Assembly (NCBI GenBank): GCA_020632995.1
Contig: JACKEN010000015.1
Coordinates: 112,214 to 176,213 of the forward strand
Origin: Deltaproteobacteria bacterium
GTDB taxonomy: Bacteria > Myxococcota > Kuafuiibacteriia > Kuafuiibacteriales > Kuafuiibacteriaceae
Reading direction: 5' to 3'
Length of the DNA: 64,000 nucleotides
Both the position numbers and the translations under genes were made by a program. Numbering within the stretch: position 1 is the stretch's first letter; each line of letters starts with the position of its first letter. Of this stretch, positions 57,984-64,000 are shown in pieces. The notes under the pieces were generated by a model. The model ran no database searches, was not told the origin of the DNA, and saw only the letters and a program-made list of their open reading frames with translations.

Positions 57984-58574
57984 TCACCAGAGGTTGAGGT
58001 TCAGGTTGTAGTTGAGGTTGAAGTTCCAGGAGTTCTGCTGCTGGGGGATCATGCTGTTCCAGTACAGACCCTGGGCCAGGGTGTTGAACAGGTTCCCGCC
58101 GCCGAAGCCGAAGGGATCGAAGCAGTTCCCGTTGCCCAGCAGGTTGCCGAGCTGACTCCAGTCGTTGTTCTGGCAGGGGCTGGAGGGGGGCATGCAGCCG
58201 CCGGGGGCGATGCCGTTCTCGTAGCTACCCGAGAACTGGATCTTCGAGTTGACGAACGCGTCGTTGCGGCCGGCGTCGGTCTTCAGCGTGACGTAGTTGC
58301 CCGTCCGCTTGTTATAGTAGTTGACCTCGCCGTCCCGCTTGTCGCTGTCGCCCACGGCAACCCAGTCCGCGCGGTTGCCTTCGAGGATGATCTTCTCATC
58401 CCGGCCGATGTTCTCGATGGAGACGTTGTTGCTCTGACCGCCGACGCGGAAGGTGTTGGCGCCGTTGTCACCCTTGAAGTTGACGGTGTTGCCGAGCCCA
58501 CCGACCTGCTGCGAGGTCTTGCCCTTGGTGTCGTAGATGGTGCGGGTCTGACCGAAGCCGTTGATCGTAGTCAT
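57984..58574 (-). CDS. Asn/Gly-rich small protein of unknown function, 196 aa
   Basis: The composition is unlike all neighbours: rich in Asn, Gly, Gln and Tyr, and its codons are less GC-rich. Residues 20-90 (VGGLGNTVNFKGDNGANTFRVG, then GQSNNVSIENIGRDEKIILEG) look like a short beta-helix or RTX-like solenoid. The C-terminal third is low complexity and ends WNFNLNYNLNLNLW, an alternating Asn/hydrophobic pattern. No classical signal peptide. ATG 58574 is chosen because AAAGGA precedes it by about 11 nt. Divergent from the Mo-enzyme gene by 247 bp. Extracellular structural or secreted non-classically is conceivable; no family recognised. Confidence 0.7.
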   Translation of the reverse strand: MTTINGFGQTRTIYDTKGKTSQQVGGLGNTVNFKGDNGANTFRVGGQSNNVSIENIGRDEKIILEGNRADWVAVGDSDKRDGEVNYYNKRTGNYVTLKTDAGRNDAFVNSKIQFSGSYENGIAPGGCMPPSSPCQNNDWSQLGNLLGNGNCFDPFGFGGGNLFNTLAQGLYWNSMIPQQQNSWNFNLNYNLNLNLW

Positions 58575-58821
58575 GGTTGGGAAGTCCTTTCCTCGAGGCA
58601 CATCATCGGCAGGCGCGCGTAAGCGGTGCGTAAGATCGACGGTCAGGGTGCAAAAAAACGGAGTCGTGTCGCGGTCTTGCGCACCATGGCCTACATAGAC
58701 CCACCAACCATCTCGCGTGCTCGGCCGAGATCGGCTCAGGTCGGCGATCGACCTCCGCCCGGCTTGGGGCGGGCCGCCTGGCGATAATGCTTCAACATGC
58801 CTTGATAGCGCCTAATTCGGC
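58575..58821. promoter_or_regulatory. divergent promoter region with palindromic sites
   Basis: This 247-bp non-coding space is between two divergent genes. It holds gccga-ga-tcggc (58724-58735) and gatcg...cgatc (58729-58749), overlapping palindromes that could bind a regulator. An A7 tract lies at about 58652-58658. A GATAAT hexamer near 58783-58788 resembles a -10 box for the rightward gene, but no good -35 precedes it. No gene is seen. Confidence 0.4.
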
Positions 58822-61800
58822 GTGAGACCGTGTCATCTAGTGGTAAGCCAACGTAACCAACCCTGCATCGAGGCGCTGACGCCCGCGGAGCTGGTTCGCC
58901 AGGCCGTCGACCACCCGGGGGTGCTCGGGGACCCCGCCACCCGCGCCCGCCACCAAGCGCTCCTTCAGCGCTCCAGCGTGTGCAGCTACTGCGGCGTGGG
59001 TTGCCCCTACACGGTGGAGCCCGACGCCCGGGGGGTCGACCGGGTCCACCCCCTGAGCTCGCTCGGGCTCTGTGTGAAGGGGCGCACCAGCCTCGAGACG
59101 GGCGGGGACGAGGCCCGGCGTCAACGGCTCCTGCGCAAGGGCCTGCCCGACGATCGCGTCCGCGCCCCCATGATCCGGGGCCACGACGGGCGCATGAAGG
59201 AGGTCAGCTGGGACGAGGCCCTCGACCGCGCGGCCTGGCTCTTCCTCCACGCCCGGGAGTGGGTCGGCCCCGAGGCGGCCGCCATCTACGGCAACGGCCA
59301 GAAGACGGTGGAGTCGATCTGGCTGGCCAGCCTCTACAAGCTCGTCTTCCGCCTCCCCACCATCGGGGCGAACTCCGAGCACTGCCTGGCCAGCGCGGGC
59401 GCGGCCCACGAGCTGAACTTCGGCAACGAGGCCTCCTTCACCTGGCGGGAGTTCGAGGAGCTGGCCCACTGCGACGTCGCGGTGCTGCACGGCACCAACG
59501 CGTTCATCACCTTCCCCCAGGCGTATGAGAAGCTGGCCCGGAACACCCGGGCAAAGAAGGTCGTCATCGACCCGATCCGGACCGACACCGTCACGGAGCT
59601 CTCGGCCACCGACCCCCGCACCCTCCACGTCCGATTCCGGCAGGGCGGCGACGTGGCCTTCAACCTCGCGGTGAGCCGGGTGATCCTGGAGCGCGGCTGG
59701 CAGGACCAGGCCTTCCTCGATCGCGCGGTGGACCCGGGGAGCGTCGAGGTGTTCCGCGCCCTGTGCGCCGAGCCCCGCTTCGCGCCGGAGGCGGTGGCCG
59801 AGGCGATCGCCCTCCCCGGCCAGGACCGGGCCGAGCTGTTGCAGACCATCTACGACTACGCAAGCCTGCTTGCCGAGCCCGGGCCTGACGGGCACCGGCC
59901 GCGGGTGGCGGTCGTGTCCAGCATGGGGATCAACCAGAGCACCGGGGCCTACGGCTTCTCGACCAACCTGAACCTCCTGCTCCTCACCGGGAACGTGGGG
60001 CGGCCGGGGGCGGGCTCGATCCGCATCGCGGGGCAGTCCAACGCCCCGAGCGAGCTCATGCTCGGCTTCAACGGCCGCCGCATGATCTTCAACCTGAACC
60101 CCAACGACCCCGAGCAGCGGGCCCGGGTCGCGGCGGCGCTCGGCCTGCCCGAGCACAACATCCCCACCACCCTCGGCACCCCGGTGGCCCGGATGTCCGA
60201 GGACGACAAGCTGTATTGCTTCCTCTTCATCGGGACCCAGATGACGCGGAACATGCCGCGCCTCGGGCACTGGATGCGGCGCCTGGGGCGGGCCTTCAAC
60301 GTGGTCATCGACCCCTTCCTCGCCCCAGGGGCGCTGGAGTGGGCCGACGTGCTCCTGCCCGCGATGACCTACACCGAGCGCACCGGGGTCATCCAGCGGG
60401 GCGACCGGAGCCTCCAGCTGCAACAGGGGTTGACGACCCCGCCCCCCGCGGCGTGGTCGGACGAGCAGATCCTGGTGCGCCTCGCCCTCGCCATCGCGAA
60501 GCGCCTGCGCGACCCCGACACCGCGGCGCTGAACGACCTCGACCCCGACGTGATCGAGCGGGTCTTCGGGCGCTACGCGGACGGGGAGGGCCACGTCGAC
60601 ACCGCGCGGATCTTCTGGCACATGGTCGCGGTCTCCCGCGAGCTCGGCGTCTACTGCCGCCTCGAGGACGCGGACGGGGCCCCGCTCTCCCACGACACCC
60701 TGCGCCGGAACGCCGGCCACGGGACCCAGTGGCAGGGCGACGGGCGCTACCGGGCCGCGGCCGAGGCGGGCGCGGTGTTCCCCAACGTGACCGCCAACAA
60801 GAGGGCCCTGGCCAAGCTGGTGCGGCCGCCGGAGGACTTCCTCGCCAAGCTCGAGGCCCCGATGCCCCCCGGCACCCTCGGCCTCGTCAGCGGCCGGGGC
60901 CGGCCCGGGATCCGCGCCCGCTACATGCGGGGGCGCTACAACTCCGGCATCAAGACCCTGCCCCTCACCGGGGCCTCCCCCGAGGACTACCTGCTCGACC
61001 TGCACCCGCAAGAGGCCTTGCGTCAGGGGTTCGCAGAGGGTCAGCCGGTGCGGGTCTCGGCCGGCCACGGCACCGTCTTCGCCACCGTGGCGCTGAACGA
61101 TCGGGTGCCCGAGGGCTCGGTGTTCATCGACTTCGTGCCGGGGGAGATCAACCGCCTCACCGACTACGTGGACGCGGACCGCTTCACCCACCAGAGCTTC
61201 ATCAAGCGGACCCCGGTGCACCTCGCCGCCCTCGCCCCGCTCGAGACCACCCTGTGGGCGGGGCCGAGCGCGGAGGCGCTGGCCCGGGCCCTCGCGGTGC
61301 TCGTAGCGGACTTTCGGGCCACCTACCCCGAGGACGCGGACTGGGTGGCGGAGCAGCAGGCGGGTGACGCCCCGAGCTGGCTGCCCCACGCGCGCCTCGG
61401 CGCGCCGGCCACTTCAGAGGACGCGGCGGTGGTGGAGGCCGCGGGGGCCCTCACCGTGTTCGTCCAGCGGATGAGCACCGACCCCGAGTACCGGGCGGCG
61501 GCCCAGGTGATGCTCGGGCGCCTCACGGACGAGGTGCAGGACGACCTGCTCACCGTGCTCCTGCCCTTCTTGCGGCGCTTCGACTACCAGTCCGCGATGC
61601 ACACCATCCTGTCCGGGGTGGTGGGCGCGGTGACGGTGGTGGACGAGGCCGGCGCCCCGGTAGAGGTCGACCTGTTGAGCGCCCACCGGGCCGCGATCCT
61701 GGAGTTCAAGGAGGAGATCGTCGCCATCCAGCTCTTCGTGGCGATCAAGCGGGCCATGGAGCGCCTCTTCGGCCCCGGCGCGGTGGTCGAGCGCGAGCAG

Positions 61801-62691
61801 CTGGCCTTCGTGTCGGGGGTGGCCATCCCGTGCGCGGGGGACGTCCCCGCTCACTTCTTGGGCATCTCCCCCGCCGAGCTGGGGGCGGGGGGCCTGGTGC
61901 ACAGCCGGGCGATCGGCAACAGCGCCCTCATCGTGGTGGACAAGGCGAGCGGCCGGGCGGTGCGGGTCGACGTGAAGACCGGCGTCCTCCCCCACGACCC
62001 CGAGCTCACCAAGCTCCGCGGGCTGGTGATCAACCGCAAGCGGGGTTGCGACGGCCGGGACCACCGGCGCTTCTTCGATCGGCTGGGCGAGCTGATCTGT
62101 CAGTACGTGCGGCGCGGCGACGAGAACTTCGAGCTCTTCGGGCCCGCCCCGCTGGACTGGGCCGAGTACCGGGCCAAGCTCAACTATGCCCCCGCCAAGC
62201 GGAGCGAGTTCGTGCACCACCTGGTGCGACAGCAGGTCTCCCCCGGCCTCATCTCGGCCCTCGTGACCCTCGGGGTGCTGGACCCCGAGCAGGAGACCCG
62301 GCTCAACGCGGCGGTGGCCGCATCCGACGGCGCCGCGGTGACCGAGGCCCCCTCGCAGCTGGAGGGCCTAGAGGACCTGCCCCTCCCCGAGCGGGTGCGC
62401 CGGGTGGTGGAGGAGGTCATCGCCCCGGTGCTCAGGAACGACGGCGGCAAGCTCGAGCTCCTCGGCCTCGACGAGGGGACCGGCGAGCTGTCGGTGCGCT
62501 TCGTGGGGAGCTGCGCGAACTGCCCCTACTCGCTGTTGAGCATGGAGCAGCTGGTGCGCCCCACCCTCCTCAACATCCCCGGCATCACCGCGGTGCGCCA
62601 CCGCGCCCAGCTGCGGGACAGCGAGCTGGCCAAGGCCACCGCGGGGGCGCGGCCCCGGCTCGCGCTGGTGAGCCAGGAGCACGCAACCTAG
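58822..62691 (+). CDS. molybdopterin oxidoreductase (NapA/NasA/FdhF family) fused to unknown domain and C-terminal NifU-like domain
   Basis: A 1289-residue fusion. Residues 54-84 bind a [4Fe-4S] cluster (C54, C57, C61, C84 in CSYCGVGC and LGLCVKG). The Mo ligand is probably Cys188 in NSEHCLASA, which lines up with NARHCMASA of periplasmic nitrate reductase. Two Mo-bis-MGD domains run to about residue 800, with a fourth molybdopterin domain around 690-790 (RGRPGIRARYMRGRYNSGIKTLPL). Residues about 820-1190 are unrecognised. Residues about 1192-1262 are a NifU C-terminal domain (RVRRVVEEVIAPVLRNDGGKLEL) with C1231-x2-C1234. No signal peptide, so cytoplasmic; no partner subunit genes adjacent. 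Substrate unknown; formate or nitrate are the usual ones. GTG 58822 is uncertain. Confidence 0.85.
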   Translation: MRPCHLVVSQRNQPCIEALTPAELVRQAVDHPGVLGDPATRARHQALLQRSSVCSYCGVGCPYTVEPDARGVDRVHPLSSLGLCVKGRTSLETGGDEARRQRLLRKGLPDDRVRAPMIRGHDGRMKEVSWDEALDRAAWLFLHAREWVGPEAAAIYGNGQKTVESIWLASLYKLVFRLPTIGANSEHCLASAGAAHELNFGNEASFTWREFEELAHCDVAVLHGTNAFITFPQAYEKLARNTRAKKVVIDPIRTDTVTELSATDPRTLHVRFRQGGDVAFNLAVSRVILERGWQDQAFLDRAVDPGSVEVFRALCAEPRFAPEAVAEAIALPGQDRAELLQTIYDYASLLAEPGPDGHRPRVAVVSSMGINQSTGAYGFSTNLNLLLLTGNVGRPGAGSIRIAGQSNAPSELMLGFNGRRMIFNLNPNDPEQRARVAAALGLPEHNIPTTLGTPVARMSEDDKLYCFLFIGTQMTRNMPRLGHWMRRLGRAFNVVIDPFLAPGALEWADVLLPAMTYTERTGVIQRGDRSLQLQQGLTTPPPAAWSDEQILVRLALAIAKRLRDPDTAALNDLDPDVIERVFGRYADGEGHVDTARIFWHMVAVSRELGVYCRLEDADGAPLSHDTLRRNAGHGTQWQGDGRYRAAAEAGAVFPNVTANKRALAKLVRPPEDFLAKLEAPMPPGTLGLVSGRGRPGIRARYMRGRYNSGIKTLPLTGASPEDYLLDLHPQEALRQGFAEGQPVRVSAGHGTVFATVALNDRVPEGSVFIDFVPGEINRLTDYVDADRFTHQSFIKRTPVHLAALAPLETTLWAGPSAEALARALAVLVADFRATYPEDADWVAEQQAGDAPSWLPHARLGAPATSEDAAVVEAAGALTVFVQRMSTDPEYRAAAQVMLGRLTDEVQDDLLTVLLPFLRRFDYQSAMHTILSGVVGAVTVVDEAGAPVEVDLLSAHRAAILEFKEEIVAIQLFVAIKRAMERLFGPGAVVEREQLAFVSGVAIPCAGDVPAHFLGISPAELGAGGLVHSRAIGNSALIVVDKASGRAVRVDVKTGVLPHDPELTKLRGLVINRKRGCDGRDHRRFFDRLGELICQYVRRGDENFELFGPAPLDWAEYRAKLNYAPAKRSEFVHHLVRQQVSPGLISALVTLGVLDPEQETRLNAAVAASDGAAVTEAPSQLEGLEDLPLPERVRRVVEEVIAPVLRNDGGKLELLGLDEGTGELSVRFVGSCANCPYSLLSMEQLVRPTLLNIPGITAVRHRAQLRDSELAKATAGARPRLALVSQEHAT

Positions 62692-62790
62692 CCTGCCACC
62701 GGGCCCGTCCCTCCTCCTGCCCCTCACCGACCGCTCTTCGTAGCCGCGTCGCGCTCCCGTCCTCCCTGCTGGGCAAAGAGGTTCTGGCGG

Positions 62791-62862
62791 GCTCACCGCG
62801 CAGGTGCTCCCGATAACCGGCGGGTCGGGTTGACCCGGCGAGCGAGTCAGGGAGCGGTGAGC
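62791..62862. other. nested inverted repeats (structured intergenic element)
   Basis: gctcaccgc (62791-62799) pairs perfectly with gcggtgagc (62854-62862); inside, gctccc (62806-62811) pairs with gggagc (62850-62855, overlapping the outer arm) and cgggtc (62821-62826) with gacccg (62832-62837) around a 5-base loop. The 224-bp gap 62692-62915 contains nothing else I recognise. It may be the 3' end structure of the Mo-enzyme transcript, a small RNA or a regulatory leader for the lipoprotein gene. Confidence 0.45.
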
Positions 62863-62915
62863 GCCGAGGCGCAAGTTCACTTCTGACCACGCCGAGGTCG
62901 CGCTACGCTTCGGAC

Positions 62916-63683
62916 GTGGAGCACGCCGCCCTCACCATGGTCGTCGCGCTCCCGATCCTTCTGACCGGCTGTGCGGCGCATGTGGCCTCATCACCGGAGT
63001 CGAGGCCTGCGCGGTGCGCGGCGGGCTTTCGGGACGTGCGCGGGCTCGGGTGCGCGAGCGTACCCGAGCCTGCCGCTGGGGGCCCGATGTCCGTGCTGGT
63101 CTTCTTGCACGGCATGTACCGCGATGCGGCGCCTGAGGCGGAGTATGCGCTGGAGGCGCGGCTGGCGGATGTCGCCGCCGCGTCGGGGGTCACGGTGTAC
63201 ATACATCGTGGCCGCGCCGGGCTCTGCGACTGGGATCGAGCGTACCGGGACTGGCGGTGCTGGCCGACGAGGCGCGGCCAGCTCCCGGTGGTCGGCGAGA
63301 TCCTCGTCGAGCTCGGTGAGGCGCTGGTCGAGGTCGCACGTCAGACCGGCGCGGACACCGCCCGTCCCGTGGTCTTCGGCTACTCGAACGGTGGGTTCCT
63401 CGCCGCGGCCATGGCCTCCGAGACATCGATGGTCGCCTGCGGTTACGTGATCGCGCATGCCGGCGGGACGCCACCGATGTCATTCGGCCTGCGTCCGAGC
63501 GCGCCGGCCCTGCTGATCTGGGGCGCACACGACCCGAATCGTGAGCAGATGCAGGCTCTGTTGCATCGGATGCGCGAAGGCGGCTGGGCGCCACGGCATG
63601 TGGAGACCGGAGGTGGCCATGACCTCACCGGTGAGGACCTGGCGCTCGCGCTTCGGTTCGCGCTCGAGTGCTCAGCGAACTGA
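62916..63683 (+). CDS. lipoprotein alpha/beta hydrolase (esterase-like)
   Basis: A 255-residue protein with a lipoprotein signal ending LLTGC, read from GTG 62916. The mature part is a small alpha/beta hydrolase: SVLVFLHGMYRDAAPEAEYALEARL, nucleophile VFGYSNGGFLAAAMA, acid in LLIWGAHDPNREQMQALLHRM and His in ETGGGHDLTGEDLA. It resembles small esterases of the polyhydroxybutyrate-depolymerase/feruloyl-esterase type. Third codon positions are less strictly G/C than in neighbouring genes, hinting at a different history. It converges on the MYXO-CTERM gene (12-nt overlap). Substrate unknown. Confidence 0.78.
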   Translation: MEHAALTMVVALPILLTGCAAHVASSPESRPARCAAGFRDVRGLGCASVPEPAAGGPMSVLVFLHGMYRDAAPEAEYALEARLADVAAASGVTVYIHRGRAGLCDWDRAYRDWRCWPTRRGQLPVVGEILVELGEALVEVARQTGADTARPVVFGYSNGGFLAAAMASETSMVACGYVIAHAGGTPPMSFGLRPSAPALLIWGAHDPNREQMQALLHRMREGGWAPRHVETGGGHDLTGEDLALALRFALECSAN

Positions 63684-64000
63684 GGCGGCCCGCTCCCGCC
63701 GACGTCGCCCCACCATCACCATCGGCACCAGCAGCACGCCCAGCGCCGGCGTCCCCGCCCCTGGCGCGCCGTCGCGGCACCCGCACCCGCCGCCCTCTAC
63801 CTGCGCCTGGCCCCCCGCGTCGACGGGGGCGCCCGCGTCCACCTCGGCGCCCGCGTCCACCACCACCCCCGCGTCCACCGCGCACTGGCATCGCGCGGGC
63901 TCACCGGCCCCGCTCCCGTCGTCGCAGGTCTCCCCCGTGTCCACCACGCCGTCCCCGCAGCGCGCGGGCTGGCAGTCGGTCCGGCACGCGTCGGGCGTGA
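63672..64000 (-). CDS. C-terminal part of a Cys-rich surface protein with MYXO-CTERM-type sorting tail
   Basis: Only the last 108 residues are in the window; the rest lies to the right. They comprise the end of one DUF4215-type repeat (ACRTDCQPARC), a second, truncated repeat CGDGVVDTGETCDDGSGAGEPARCQC, a repetitive linker of VDAGAxVDAGAPVDAG units, then GCGCRDG, a hydrophobic helix (TPALGVLLVPMVMVG) and RRRRER near the end. The Cys, membrane helix and Arg cluster form the MYXO-CTERM signal, by which myxobacteria display proteins on the outer surface. This feature is the best taxonomic marker in the window. Confidence 0.85.
   Translation of the reverse strand, partial: TPDACRTDCQPARCGDGVVDTGETCDDGSGAGEPARCQCAVDAGVVVDAGAEVDAGAPVDAGGQAQVEGGGCGCRDGAPGAGTPALGVLLVPMVMVGRRRRERAASVR

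Noticed and set aside
58775..58795. A sigma-54 promoter (TGGC ... TGCT)
   Set aside because: The GG and GC elements are 7 nt apart rather than the 10 needed for -24/-12 recognition.
58826..58850. A string like the D-arm of a tRNA (GTGTCATCTAGTGGTAAG)
   Set aside because: No T-arm, anticodon arm or acceptor stem can be formed around it, and it is at the start of the Mo-enzyme reading frame.

Overview
The window is a gene-dense, very GC-rich chromosomal stretch (about 70% G+C by eye) whose genes carry several hallmarks of Myxococcota (myxobacteria-like delta-proteobacteria). These include a MYXO-CTERM-type sorting tail at the right edge, Cys-rich DUF4215-type repeats in surface lipoproteins, a Ser/Thr kinase with a proline-rich linker, one membrane segment and a PEGA domain, and two ECF sigma factor loci. 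I see no rRNA, tRNA, CRISPR array, prophage or insertion sequence. About 53 protein genes can be supported; two are cut by the window edges.

Layout. 0-0.4 kb: start of an inositol 2-dehydrogenase (iolG). 0.6-6.0 kb: a lipoprotein metallopeptidase, then on the other strand a five-gene ECF sigma locus with envelope proteins. 6.3-9.2 kb: three-subunit proton-pumping transhydrogenase (pntB, pntAB, pntAA). 9.4-19.7 kb: an oxidoreductase, endonuclease III, a CoA-binding protein, a ChaN-like lipoprotein, a large EF-hand membrane protein, an SDR and a secreted subtilase. 19.9-31.1 kb: one nine-gene co-directional, overlapping operon: yhhN-like, iolB, iolC, iolD, iolE, a HAD phosphatase and an AfuABC/Fbp-type ABC transporter. 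It reads as uptake of a phosphorylated polyol followed by dephosphorylation and myo-inositol catabolism. 31.2-40.0 kb: an exported bifunctional-nuclease-like protein, then a compact lipopeptide cluster (fatty acyl-AMP ligase, carrier protein, C-A-PCP-TE synthetase, P450) with a glycosyltransferase on the opposite strand.

40.0-46.1 kb: a small cereblon-like CULT-domain protein with the tri-tryptophan cage, the tRNA methylthiotransferase mtaB, and a dnaJ / histone-deacetylase-like / beta-propeller glycosidase-like operon. 46.1-50.6 kb: a second ECF sigma locus with a Cys-rich lipoprotein. 51.7-55.2 kb: a glycerolipid operon (plsB-like, gpsA, APP1-like phosphatase), then a threonine dehydratase and a Ser/Thr kinase. 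58-62.7 kb: an Asn-rich small protein and a 1289-residue molybdopterin oxidoreductase fused to a NifU-type domain. The right end has an esterase-like lipoprotein and the tail of a MYXO-CTERM protein.

Three things stand out beyond the gene list. First, a 14-bp degenerate palindrome GCARG-N4-CYTGC occurs about 41 times, far above base-composition expectation, mostly inside genes and in one preferred reading frame. Second, the same inverted repeat (CCTGTCTCTGA paired with TCAGAGACAGG) sits in two separate intergenic regions. Third, several unusual fusions or active-site variants occur: Mo-oxidoreductase-NifU, a deacetylase with a large extra domain, a Cys-nucleophile thioesterase, and an endonuclease III without its fourth cluster cysteine.
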